Source: Ischnura elegans (lineage: Eukaryota; Arthropoda; Insecta; Odonata; Coenagrionidae). Taken from it: a DNA stretch of 64,000 bases. The notes below the pieces were generated by a model that saw only the letters and a list, made by a program, of their open reading frames with translations, was not told where the DNA came from and did not search any database. The stretch lies in assembly GCF_921293095.1 (NCBI RefSeq), contig NC_060252.1, positions 78,760,866 to 78,824,865 on the forward strand, read 5' to 3'. The translations under genes and the position numbers were made by a program. Below, in pieces: positions 33,893-45,495 of this stretch (position 1 is its first letter; each line of letters opens with the position of its first letter).

Positions 33893-35739
33893 CCCTTTCG
33901 CGCCGGACGTCGGGTGGAGCCGACGGGCCTTAAATACGTAGAACACCTGACGTCGGGTATGGCTGTCGCAACCTTATCTACACAGACGACCTGATGTCGG
34001 GTATAGCTGTCGCGGGGGATGGGAACCGACCGCAGCGGTAGCTATGGTCCGTGGTATTCAGGCCCGGCCCGAGACCCAGCTTAGGGAGACCCTTGTGCCC
34101 CTCCTTAGGCAATTAAGCCCGATCCTCCCACTCATTTATGATCCTTCCCACTGCAGGAACTTGCGGTGAAGTGGTTGAAACGGCAATGGTTTTTGCAAAG
34201 GATAATTTGTTGCAAACTCAATTTATTTATTTATTGTAATGACTTCTTCGTTTTGTTCTGTGCGTAGGCAAATTTTAAATGAAATTTTAGTGTTATTTTT
34301 AACGAACTTCTCATGTGAATGCTTTAATACCTTGTTCTTTCATCTTACGGGATGAAAAATATGTAATGGGGAGATTCTGTAGTTTTATTGTTTTATCGCT
34401 CATGAATGTTACAATCCAAATAACTCTTACATACCCTTAATAATACATACCCTTTATTTTCTGATCCATTAATTTTCCGCCGAGTAATTACTAATATGCC
34501 GGTATTCCAAAGTAATGTAACTTGCACAACATCCAACTTCATAACCGCGTTGTATGCCCTATTGTTAGCTACTCATTTTGGGTGGAACATGTGCTCAGCT
34601 GCCTGACGATGTCTCGGGTAAACTACGTGGAAAAACCAAACCTTCCACTCTCACAATGATATCGCAAGTGCATTCATACAGTCCACGTGTTGAGCGCTAA
34701 TGACATTTTCGCCGAATTTTTCGATGGCCCTCTCCGATTCTAAGAAAAGCGATCCTCAATATGCTATTGTGCTGGTTCTTTCATGGGTTTTCAGGCTTGC
34801 ATTCCTTTTTCCCTTCCCTTTTTCCTTTATTGCTGAATGCATCCTCAACTTCTATGAAAACGTTATCACTAAAACCTATTTCTTAGTACTTATGCCTGCC
34901 CATACGAGAATGCATCCTATCTATATACAGCCCTTGTGGTGACTGACTGACTGATGGATACAAATTCCCGACCACTTCTAGAAGTGCTGGAGTGCTGAAA
35001 TTTGGCACGCGTGCGGGAAACCCGAAATGATTCGGAGGAAAAATCCGAAAACCGGAAGTTTCCGCCACGTGTCGTCGCTAGGACGACAAAATGGCCGAAA
35101 TCGGGCTTTTTTCGGGGACCATCTTTCGGTTTTTATTTTACTTCGCGCGAATGGTGTGTGCCACACGGATCGCTAATGCATTTCCTGAAAGCTGATGAAC
35201 GTTGGCACGTAATAACGTAATGTTGTAAATTTCTTTTTCAGAAAATTGCAGCCAAAATGGCGTCCAAAAATTCGTTTTTCTATTAAAATTTCATAACTTC
35301 CGCTCCCTTCGACTTAATTTAAGGTATAGGATAACAAAAATGATTATTATATATGCTTATATCATCGTCTACGAAATGTAGGTAACAATTTTCTTTCGTC
35401 GTCCTTGGTTACTGAGAAAAAAATTAAAATATTCCGAAAATCACCGAAAATTACGATTTCCAAAAGATTAACACAAGATTATGTCAATTTTAACCTGACC
35501 GATTTCTTTCAAACTTTGTAGTTACATACACCTATTTATTGTTTTTCAGAAAATATGTACGTTTAATAAATGATTCAATATATTAAACAGCGAAAAAATA
35601 AAAATGGCGGGCACTACTCACTTTTTTCAGGGACTGGTTTGCTTTTTATTGTATTACTCTCGAAATATAGATGTCATAGGGCACACTTCTGTTAGATATG
35701 GCAGTAAATGAATGTGACCATATATTATCGTCATCTTTA

Positions 35740-36650
35740 AACCCCCCGAAACCCCCTAAAAAATTAAAATTTGCACATAAGTAGCTTTTTCGGGTACTTT
35801 TCGTCACAATTCCGCCGCTTTTCCAATCCTTACCACTCATCGCTACGGAATTGATGTGGACGATTGATGACCGCTGGCAGTAAAAACCTATAAACCCCCG
35901 GTAAACCCTCATACACCCCCCCAAAAAATAAAATTTTGCATATAAGTCTACTTTTTGGATACTTTTCGTGACTATTCCACCGCCCCAACGACTCATCCCC
36001 ACGGAATTTATGTAAATGGATGATGACCGCCAGGAGTACACAAATTTAAACCCTTGCTATCTCCCTGAAATCCCTCCCAAACGTAAAATGTGTCATTTAG
36101 TCTCCTATTTGGGTACTTCTCGCAAACATTACGCCACACTACCCGTCCCCTCTGAGCTCAAGATCCGGAATATTTGGTGAGGGCGAGCAGCCGTAAACCA
36201 TACGGGAAAATACACCAGAAACCCCCGATCACCTCCTGGAACATCGCTGAAAAAAAAATTAATGAATTTTAAAGTCGCCTTTCCGAGTAGTTTTCGTCAC
36301 AATTTAACCGGTGCCCAAACCACTTATTAAAACCCCCGATAACCCCGTGAAACCTCCCAAAAAATTCTAATAAATCGCCTCTCCAGGTAAAAGAATCGTC
36401 AGACAACTGCTCCGGACCCCTAGGACTTATCGGCACGGAATTTATGAGAACGATTTGTGACCACTGGTTTAACACAAGTATACCCCCGGTATTCCGTTGG
36501 AACCCCCCGCAAAAAAATTAAAAACTTGCCTTTAAGTCTTCTTTTATCCGTATTTGTCGCCACTATTACTCCGCATTGCACTACCCCTTTAAAATCATCG
36601 CTACGTGATCACTGTGGACGATTGGTGACCGCATGCATAACACATTAAAA
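35740..36650. repeat. Degenerate internal repeats of about 110-170 bp within unit 1
   Basis: Six or so blocks each combine an AACCCCC tract, an A-rich AAAATTAAAA stretch, a word like GGGTACTTTTCGTCAC, CGCTACGGAATT and GACGATTGATGACCGC. They recur in units 2 and 3 at the matching offsets. Confidence 0.7.
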
Positions 36651-36740
36651 CCCCCGAATCCCCCTGGGCACCCTTCCAGGTGGGGAAGAGCATTAATGAG
36701 GACTAAGCGGAGCAGCCGCGGGGGGGCTCCTAAACCTCAA

Positions 36741-37246
36741 GGCGGCGAAGCCGCCCCAAAACGAGGAACGGCGAAGCCGTTCCGAGGAGTAGCTGGCGTC
36801 GGCGAGGGGGAGCTTCAGTAACCCTCGGGTGGCGAAGCCGCCCCGATGTTCAAGCGGCGCAGCCGCTGTGGACTCCCCCCATCTCTGGGCGGCGAAGCCG
36901 CCCCTCAAACGGATAACGGTGAAACTGTTCCGAAATGCCCTCGCCCTCTGGGCGGCAATGGCAACCCCAGACGAGGAACGGCAAAGCCGTTCCGAGTATT
37001 AAGCAGGGTAGCCCCGGGGGGGCACACTCAATCCCTGGGCGGCTAAGCCGCCCTTCAGTGAGGAACGGCGAAGCTGTTCCCAGGAATGAGTGGGGTGCCT
37101 CCCTACCCCCTGGCCGGCTAAGCCGGCTAGCTGAGATGACATTATTTGAACTTCAAAAGTCTTCGAACGACCAAAAATAAAGACGGCGAAGCCGGAACCG
37201 GGGTTTTTAAGGGGCGGAGCCCCTTAACGAGCGCGCGGAGCGTGCG
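36741..37246. repeat. Cluster of about a dozen GC-rich mini-hairpins in unit 1
   Basis: Short perfect palindromes with three-base loops, for example GGCGGCGAAGCCGCC (36741-36755), GGAACGGCGAAGCCGTTCC (36765-36783), GCGGCGCAGCCGC (36854-36866) and AAGGGGCGGAGCCCCTT (about 37209-37225). The loops are mostly GAA, with CAG-type, CTA and GGA variants. The same set recurs in units 2 and 3. Confidence 0.9.
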
Positions 37247-37248
37247 AG

Positions 37249-39582
37249 TCCTATCTATATACAGCCCTTGTGGTGACTGACTGACTGATGGATACAAATT
37301 CCCGACCACTTCTAGAAGTGCTGGAGTGCTGAAATTTGGCACGCGTGCGGGGAACCCGAAATGATTCGGAGGAAAAATCCGAAAACCGGAAGTTTCCGCC
37401 ACGTGTCGTCGCTAGGACGACAAAATGGCCGAAATCGGGCTTTTTTCGGGGACCATCTTTCGGTTTTTATTTTACTTCGCGCGAATGGTGTGTGCCACAC
37501 GGATCGCTAATGCATTTCCTGAAAGCTGATGAACGTTGGCACGTAATAACGTAATGTTGTAAATTTCTTTTTCAGAAAATTGCAGCCAAAATGGCGTCCA
37601 AAAATTCGTTTTTCTATTAAAATTTCATAACTTCCGCTCCCTTCGACTTAATTTAAGGTATAGGATAACAAAAATGATTATTATATATGCTTATATCATC
37701 GTCTACGAAATGTAGGTAACAATTTTCTTTCGTCGTCCTTGGTTACTGAGAAAAAAATTAAAATATTCCGAAAATCACCGAAAATTACGATTTCCAAAAG
37801 ATTAACACAAGATTATGTCAATTTTAACCTGACCGATTTCTTTCAAACTTTGTAGTTACATACACCTATTTATTGTTTTTCAGAAAATATGTACGTTTAA
37901 TAAATGATTCAATATATTAAACAGCGAAAAAATAAAAATGGCGGGCACTACTCACTTTTTTCAGGGACTGGTTTGCTTTTTATTGTATTACTCTCGAAAT
38001 ATAGATGTCATAGGGCACACTTCTGTTAGATATGGCAGTAAATGAATGTGACCATATATTATCGTCATCTTTAAACCCCCCGAAACCCCCTAAAAAATTA
38101 AAATTTGCACATAAGTAGCTTTTTCGGGTACTTTTCGTCACAATTCCGCCGCTTTTCCAATCCTTACCACTCATCGCTACGGAATTGATGTGGACGATTG
38201 ATGACCGCTGGCAGTAAAAACCTATAAACCCCCGGTAAACCCTCATACACCCCCCCAAAAAATAAAATTTTGCATATAAGTCTACTTTTTGGATACTTTT
38301 CGTGACTATTCCACCGCCCCAACGACTCATCCCCACGGAATTTATGTAAATGGATGATGACCGCCAGGAGTACACAAATTTAAACCCTTGCTATCTCCCT
38401 GAAATCCCTCCCAAACGTAAAATGTGTCATTTAGTCTCCTATTTGGGTACTTCTCGCAAACATTACGCCACACTACCCGTCCCCTCTGAGCTCAAGATCC
38501 GGAATATTTGGTGAGGGCGAGCAGCCGTAAACCATACGGGAAAATACACCAGAAACCCCCGATCACCTCCTGGAACATCGCTGAAAAAAAAATTAATGAA
38601 TTTTAAAGTCGCCTTTCCGAGTAGTTTTCGTCACAATTTAACCGGTGCCCAAACCACTTATTAAAACCCCCGATAACCCCGTGAAACCTCCCAAAAAATT
38701 CTAATAAATCGCCTCTCCAGGTAAAAGAATCGTCAGACAACTGCTCCGGACCCCTAGGACTTATCGGCACGGAATTTATGAGAACGATTTGTGACCACTG
38801 GTTTAACACAAGTATACCCCCGGTATTCCGTTGGAACCCCCCGCAAAAAAATTAAAAACTTGCCTTTAAGTCTTCTTTTATCCGTATTTGTCGCCACTAT
38901 TACTCCGCATTGCACTACCCCTTTAAAATCATCGCTACGTGATCACTGTGGACGATTGGTGACCGCATGCATAACACATTAAAACCCCCGAATCCCCCTG
39001 GGCACCCTTCCAGGTGGGGAAGAGCATTAATGAGGACTAAGCGGAGCAGCCGCGGGGGGGCTCCTAAACCTCAAGGCGGCGAAGCCGCCCCAAAACGAGG
39101 AACGGCGAAGCCGTTCCGAGGAGTAGCTGGCGTCGGCGAGGGGGAGCTTCAGTAACCCTCGGGTGGCGAAGCCGCCCCGATGTTCAAGCGGCGCAGCCGC
39201 TGTGGACTCCCCCCATCTCTGGGCGGCGAAGCCGCCCCTCAAACGGATAACGGTGAAACTGTTCCGAAATGCCCTCGCCCTCTGGGCGGCAATGGCAACC
39301 CCAGACGAGGAACGGCAAAGCCGTTCCGAGTATTAAGCAGGGTAGCCCCGGGGGGGCACACTCAATCCCTGGGCGGCTAAGCCGCCCTTCAGTGAGGAAC
39401 GGCGAAGCTGTTCCCAGGAATGAGTGGGGTGCCTCCCTACCCCCTGGCCGGCTAAGCCGGCTAGCTGAGATGACATTATTTGAACTTCAAAAGTCTTCGA
39501 ACGACCAAAAATAAAGACGGCGAAGCCGGAACCGGGGTTTTTAAGGGGCGGAGCCCCTTAACGAGCGCGCGGAGCGTGCGAG
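37249..39582. repeat. 2334-bp tandem unit 2
   Basis: Offset exactly 2334 bp from unit 1 along its whole length, joined head-to-tail with no spacer at 37248/37249. Confidence 0.95.
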
Positions 39583-41785
39583 TCCTATCTATATACAGCC
39601 CTTGAGGTCACTGACTCACTCATGGATACAAATTCCCGACCACTTCTAGGAGTGCTGGAGAGCTGAAATTTGGCAGGCATGCGGGGATCCCGAAATGATC
39701 CGGAGGAAAAATCCGAAAACCGGAAGTTTCCGCCACGTGTCGTCGCTAGGATGACAAAATGGCCGAAATCGGGCTTTTTCCGGTGACCGTCTTTCGGTTT
39801 TTATTTTACTGCGCGCGAACCGTGCGTGCCACACGAGTCGTTAATGCATTTTTTGAAGGCTGATGAAGAAAGGCACGTAATTAAGTAAATTTAGTAGTTT
39901 CCATTTGAGAAAATTACAGCCAAAATGGCGTCCACAAATTGATTTTTCGAAAAAAATTTCATTCCTTCCGCTCCCCTCGACTTAATTTCGGGTGTAGGAT
40001 AACGAAAATGATTATTATATATGCTCATAATATCGTCTACGAAATGTTGGCAACAATTTTCTTTCGTCGTCCTTGGTTACTCAGAAAAAAATTAAAATAT
40101 ACCGAAAATCACAGAAAATTACGAAATCAAAAAGATTAACACAGGATTTTGTAAATTTTAACCTGATCGATTTCTTTCAAACTTAGTATTTGCATACACT
40201 AATGCATTGACTTTCAGAAAAAATAAACATTTAATAAATTATTTAATCGATATAACGGCGAAAAAATGAAAATGGCGGGCACTACTAATTTTTTTCGGGG
40301 AGAAATTTATTTTTTATTGTATTACTCTCGAAATATGGATGCCATAGGGACAACTTCTCTTAGATATGATAGTAAATGGATGTGATCATATAACATCATC
40401 AATTTAAACCCCCTTAAACCCCCTACAAAATTAAAATTTGCGTATAAGTAGCCTTTTCGGGTACTTTTCGCCACAATTCCGCCGCTTTTCCAACCCTTAC
40501 CACTCATCGCTACGGAATTGATATGGGCGATTGATGAACATTGGCAGTACAAACCCATAAACCCCCAGTAAACCCACCTACACCCCACAAAAAATAAAAT
40601 TTTGCACATAAGTCTACTTTTTGGGTACATTTCGTGACTACTCCACCGCTGGTTCTTACCCCAACGACTCATCCCTACGGAAATTCTGTGAACGGATGGT
40701 GACCGCATGGAGTACACACACAAACCCCCGGTATCCCCCTGAAATCCCCCCAAATGTAAAATGTGCCATTAAGTCTCCTATTTGGGAACTTCTCGCAAAC
40801 ATTACGCCGCACTACCCGTCCCCTCTGAGCTCTAGATCCGGAATATTTGGTGAGGCTGAACCACCGTAAACCATACGGGAAAAAATATCAGAAAACCCCC
40901 GATCACCTCTTGGAACCTCGCAGAAAAAAAAATTTTTAAGTCGCATTTCCGAGTACTTTGTTACAATTTAGCCGGTGCCCCTTCTACTTATTAAAACCCC
41001 CGATAACCCCGTGAAACATCCCAAAACAATTCTCTAATAAGTAGCCTCTCCGGGTAAAGGAATCGTCAGAACTCCGCCACTGTTGCGGACCCCTAGGACT
41101 TATCGGCACGGAATTTATAAGGACGATTTCTTTGGTTCAACACAAGTATAAAGCCCCCGGTATTCCGTTGGAACCCCCCGCAAAAAAATGAAAAACTTGC
41201 CATTAAGTGTTCTTTTATGGGTACTTGTCGCCACTACTACGCCGCATTACACTACCCTTTACAATCATCGCTACGTGATCACTGTGGACGATCGGTGACC
41301 GCATGTATAACACATTAATACCCCCCAATCCCCCTGGGCACCCCTCTCGGTGGAGAAGAGCATTAATGAGGACTAAGCGGAGCAGCCGCGGGGGGCTCCT
41401 CAACCCCAAGGCGGCGAAGCCGCCCCACAGCGAGGAACGGCGGAGCCGTTCCGAGGAGTAACTGGCGTAGGCGAGGAGGAGCTTCAGTAACCCTCGGGCG
41501 GCGAAGCCGCCCCGGTGTTCAAGCGGCGCAGCCGCTGTAGACTCACCCATCTCAACTCACATTCAACCCCTGGGCGGCGAAGCCGCCCTACAGCGAGGAA
41601 CGGCGAAGCCGTTTCGAGGAATGAGTGGGGCGTCTCCCTTCCCCTTGGCCGGCGAAGCCGGCCCCTAGCTGAGGTGAGATTATTCGAACTTCGAAAGTCC
41701 TCGAACGACCACAAATGTTGACGGCGAAGCCGGAACCGGGGTTTTAAGGGGCGGAGCCCCTTAACGAGCGCGCGGAGCGTGCGAG
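39583..41785. repeat. Diverged third tandem unit, about 2203 bp
   Basis: Joined directly to unit 2. Same order of blocks and same ends, but with many substitutions and small indels (for example GTGACTGACTGACTGATGG becomes GTCACTGACTCACTCATGG). It is therefore older than the unit 1/unit 2 duplication or arrived separately. Confidence 0.9.
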
Positions 41786-42332
41786 TTCCCTCTCTAATTT
41801 CTCACCTTACCTTTTAAAACACTTAAAAAATCTAACCTTCTGAAATATGAAAAGGTCCTTACTTGGTTATTATCAACGCTAGAAACCCGTTTAAAATTTC
41901 ATAATGCCTAAAATTATGTCAGTAATTATTATGTACGTGTAATTTCTCAGAAATCGTAGTCGATAATTATTTATAAAAAACACCGGTAAAATAATAAGTT
42001 GCCCACGGACTCCCGCTAAGAAAGGGTCCGGGGGTCGGGTGAGAGGCAGGGAAAATGGCCGGGCGCCCCATTGAGTTGGGTCCCAAATCCGAGAGACGAG
42101 TGTACCCGGGCAACTCACCCCCAAAAAAGAGCTCCGTACAGAGAGTTTTAAAATGTTCTTATGCTACTCGTAGCGTGGTAAAGTTTTGCATTCGTTGTCT
42201 TCGGCAGGAAAGGGTTAAACAATATTTTTGGAAATGCATCCACAGATCCACAAATGTTCAAAATACGAAATCAAAATGAACGCGATATCCCAACTGAACG
42301 CCCCGAGGAAACTAATATTTGATCTAATATTT

Positions 42333-42494
42333 CGAACGGTTCGAAAGAACTGATATTTTAAATATCAGTTCAAATATTAGTTGGAACGAACGGTTCGAAA
42401 GAACTAATATTTTAAATATCAGTTCAAATATTAGTTGGAACGAACGGTTCGAAAGAACTAATATTTTAAATATCAGTTCAAATATTAGTTGGAA
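42333..42494. repeat. Three 54-bp tandem repeats in the hAT right end
   Basis: Units start at 42333, 42387 and 42441. Each has CGAACGGTTCG and a longer inverted repeat centred on TTTAA (GAACTGATATT...AATATCAGTTC in the first). Confidence 0.9.
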
Positions 42495-42817
42495 CGAACC
42501 GTTCAGTGGCTATCGGAGGGGAATAGTAGAGAAAGAAGGGGAGGGGCTCGGTCGTCTACGACGCACTTCGGCGGCCTTGGATGGCCTCCCTCGTAACCGC
42601 CATCTGTTGTACCCACAACGCACTTGCTCGAGTAAGCTGCAGTTCAAAATGCCTCTTGATGATCATACCTACTGTACCGAGTACGCCGCAATTGTGCAGT
42701 GCCGACATGAACAGTGAACAGGGTGTTTTAGAGAACGGTTCATTTTCGAACCGGTTCATTTCAGTGAACAGTTCGTTTTGGCAGTTCGGTTCTTTTTGAC
42801 CCATCTCTAGTATAAAT

Positions 42818-44803
42818 GTTCAAGGGACCGGCTTTTGTGTGAATTGATACCAAGAGCTTCGAATACTTCCGAGGAAGGGGAGTTTAGGAGGGAATGGGTG
42901 AGGTTATTGCGGACTAAGATTGCTACTCCACCGCCACGCGTGTTGCGGTCCAGTCTGTAGACAGAGTAATGTTTTGAGTAAAAAGAAAGTGACGGTTTTA
43001 AATGAGTTTCTTGCAGTAAGAGAATGTCTATGTTGTTGTCTACGGCGTACTGGAGGAGTTCGTGTTTTCTAGTCCGTACGCCGTTGCAGTTCCAAGAGAT
43101 GACGTTAAGCTCGTTAGTGTTTAGTGTTTGTTGATTCATTGCGTGGCTGTGAGAAGTAGCAATTGAGTGATAAGGAAGGTTTTTTTTTTCAATGGGAGAA
43201 TTTAGAGAGGAAAGTTTTGAACTGATGCCAGTGAACCACGTAAGAAGTTCACTGGACTCGGAAGGTTGAGGTTGTGGGTCAGAAGGTTGGTCGTGGGAAG
43301 GGAGATAAGGATATTGGTCTGGGTTGGCAGCGGCGGCGAAGGAGCGAGTCAAGGTTGGTGGCTGAGGAGCAGTATTTACATTGCGGCGGGCGTTCATGGC
43401 GGTTTTAGCTTCTCGAAATTTTGGGCAACCTTTGTAGTTTGCGGTGTGGTCGTTATTGCAAAGAGCACATTTTGCTGGAGACTTTGAGGATTTCTGACAT
43501 TCGGAGGAAAAATGATTTTCTCCGCATTTTACACAGCGCGGCTGATGAGAACAAAAGTTCTTAGTGTGGCCGATTGCCTGACAGCGGTGACACTGTACTG
43601 GAATTGCCTGTTTTTTGAAGTTGTCGATCGTAACTTTTAGTCCAGTAACATAATTTAGTTGCAGGAATTTAGCAGCATCAATGGATGCTTCTGCATAAAC
43701 TTGCACTACATGGGTGGCATATTTCGGCACAGAGTTGTGACCTTGGTCTCGTTGCCAGGTTGAGGGTCTAGTTGAGAAAATTCTTTTACAGTGAATGATT
43801 GGGAAACCCAAACGTTGAAGATCGGATTTTATTTGCTCCTCGCCGACGGAAGGAAGTATTCCTCGCAAAGCAAATTCTCGGCGACGGTTTTCCGGAAGAC
43901 AGTATGTATTAAATGGAATTTCTAGATCGCGCAAACATTTTTTGGCAATATCAAAGTCAGAAATATTGAAACACTTAATAATGGCAGATGATTTAGACGT
44001 AGCATTAGAAACTGGGGGGAGGCACAGGATTTTACAAGTTTGGCATGCAGGGAAGGCCATTTTGATGTGTCGGACACAATAATTGGGGGAATTTTAGATT
44101 TTGGAGCAGAGGGAGTAACATTTGAGTCGTTGCGAGACGTGCTGGCTTCATTGCTGACGGCAGTATTGTTGACATTTCAATCAGATTCTTGTGAATTACA
44201 TGCATTTTGAGAATCATTTAAGTTTTCGGATGTTTCTGATACAGCATCATTAGTTGAAGCAAGTAGAGTATATCTGTTGCTGGTGGCAATGATCGGAGTA
44301 ATCTTTAACGCTTTATTTTTACGTTTTCCATGATAGGTGGAGAAATCCAGGCTCTGAAACGGGGAATGCGCATGCGTGAATTGGCTGGTGTGGCTAGCAT
44401 GGCTTACCGTATTCAGGGCCGGGGCGTTGTTTTGCTGTTTGGCTGCAGATGGCTGCGTGCTGACGGCTTCCGGGGGCGCTAAGCTGGAGGCGGGATGACT
44501 GGTGATGTCCGCGGCAGGCGGCGTTGGAATGGCTGTAGGCGAGGATGCCGAAGAGCTCGTGGATGGATTATCAGGTGCCTTGGCTGCTTTCTGGATGCGT
44601 GGAATTGTCTTCTTGAGGACCGCCTTGGCAGCCTCGGGGAGTTTCTCTGCAATGCCGAGGAGTTCACGGATCAGCAGGTCATGGCTATCGTCTGGAGGGA
44701 CTCCCGGGCGCTTGGCCAGGGGCTCTGAGAGCGTCCCATGGTCCTGGGCCCCGGGAGTGAGTGGATCCGGGTTCGACGCCGTGTCGGGCTGCTTGGCCAC
44801 CAC
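42818..44803 (-). pseudogene. LINE copy 1 ORF1 and endonuclease N-terminus
   Basis: ORF1 pieces run from 44,803 (VAKQPDTASNPDPLTPG, LIRELLGIAEKLPEAAKAVL) through a frameshift and stop near 44,180 to a long frame from about 44,060: AIIKCFNISDFDIAKKCL, ENRRREFALRG, then knuckles CHRCQAIGHTKNFC, CVKCGENHFSSEC and CALCNNDHTANYKGC. An A10 run near 43,180 leaves ORF1 in frame with ORF2, which continues as MNQQTLNTNELNVISWNCNG and LLQETHLKP (catalytic Glu) until the hAT insertion at 42,817. The 5' start is missing. Confidence 0.8.
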
Positions 44804-44880
44804 TGTGGGTGACCAGCAGTGTGTTGTAGGGCGTACAACAAGCGGTTGATGGGTGAATTTTCCGTCGGTCGCGAATCACT

Positions 44881-44992
44881 CAAAACAGTTACTGGTATAT
44901 ATAGACACGCTCCGAAATGGTACGATATTTTAGGTATACACGAATACGTCAGAAATCCGAATATATATAGTTGTTTTCGTTAGCGTTTGTGT
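44881..44992. other. Spacer between the two minus-strand LINE copies
   Basis: About 110 bp of AT-rich sequence with several TATATA words between the truncated 5' end of copy 1 and the 3' end of copy 2. No gene. Confidence 0.5.
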
Positions 44993-45495
44993 AAGTTTTA
45001 TTCGGATACACATTATTTTGCGCGCCGCTAGGCGCGTTCATAGCCGTACCGGTAAACCATGTTCACCACAACCAGCCAGATTACAGTAGAATATTTCTTT
45101 TGCGCATTTGTTTGTGTTGTTTGAGTTCGTGAGTGTTTGCGTAAACAGAAGCTTACATACTAAACAGATGGCTTAATTAAATAACAGAATTTTTTTTACA
45201 TAGATAAAGAGCACATTTATTTATGACAATAATTATTTTTTTATTTGGACATTGTTTTGTTTTTTTTTATTATCTATTTTTAATATTTTTAAACATTTCA
45301 TTATTATTATTTTTTTATGTTCTTTTCTTTTTGACTTATTATCTTTTTTTTCTGGTTTTGTCTCTTTTGATGGAATAGTTATTAGTTAATATATTTTCTT
45401 TTTTTTTGCAGTCCAGTAACATAACATTTGACACAAGTTTATTACAGTAATAACCAATACTTTAAATTTAGAAGAAAGAAAGACATAGGATAGAC

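Larger units (their letters stand above)
34915..37248. repeat. 2334-bp tandem unit 1
   Basis: Starts TCCTATCTATATACAGCCC and ends GCGCGGAGCGTGCGAG. Nearly identical to unit 2; I noticed one difference near 35,032. The first ~800 bases are AT-rich, the middle is a degenerate ~150-bp repeat, and the last ~500 are GC-rich hairpins. The small open frames inside are repeated passively and have no recognisable domain. Confidence 0.95.
33893..42214. mobile_element. piggyBac-like non-autonomous element with TTAA duplication
   Basis: The ends CCCTTTCGCGCCGGAC and CCCTTTCCTGCCGAAG (reverse complement of the right end) match at 12 of 16 bases and are flanked by TTAA at 33889-33892 and 42215-42218. CCC starts and TTAA targets are piggyBac hallmarks. 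Subterminal copies of GACGTCGGGT lie at 33906, 33949 and 33993 (one base changed). No transposase frame is seen. Most of the 8.3 kb is the 2.3-kb tandem array at 34915-41785. Confidence 0.8.
33249..42809. mobile_element. Non-autonomous hAT element carrying a nested piggyBac-like element
   Basis: Inverted ends TAGAGGTGGGT and TAGAGATGGGT are flanked by GTATAAAT at 33241-33248 and 42810-42817. Removing the element plus one duplication restores the LINE sequence, and copy 2 (near 47,860) shows the uninterrupted version with one base different. Many GAACNGTTC palindromes lie inside both ends and are candidate transposase sites. Without the nested element it is about 1.2 kb, made of internal tandem repeats, with no transposase. 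Confidence 0.9.
28447..44880 (-). mobile_element. Jockey LINE copy 1, split by Helitron and hAT insertions
   Basis: The minus-strand element has its 3' end near 28,447 and a truncated 5' end near 44,880. Its own sequence is 28,447-28,684, 30,595-33,248 and 42,818-44,880; a Helitron and a hAT account for the rest. Copy 2 (from 44,993) matches it segment by segment, including the T-rich 3' region. Neither copy has a fully open ORF set. Confidence 0.85.

Noticed and set aside
35646..39514. Repeated open frames of 62-131 codons inside the 2.3-kb tandem units
   Set aside because: They are identical because the units are duplicates. They have no recognisable domains, no upstream signals, and span the simple and hairpin repeats.
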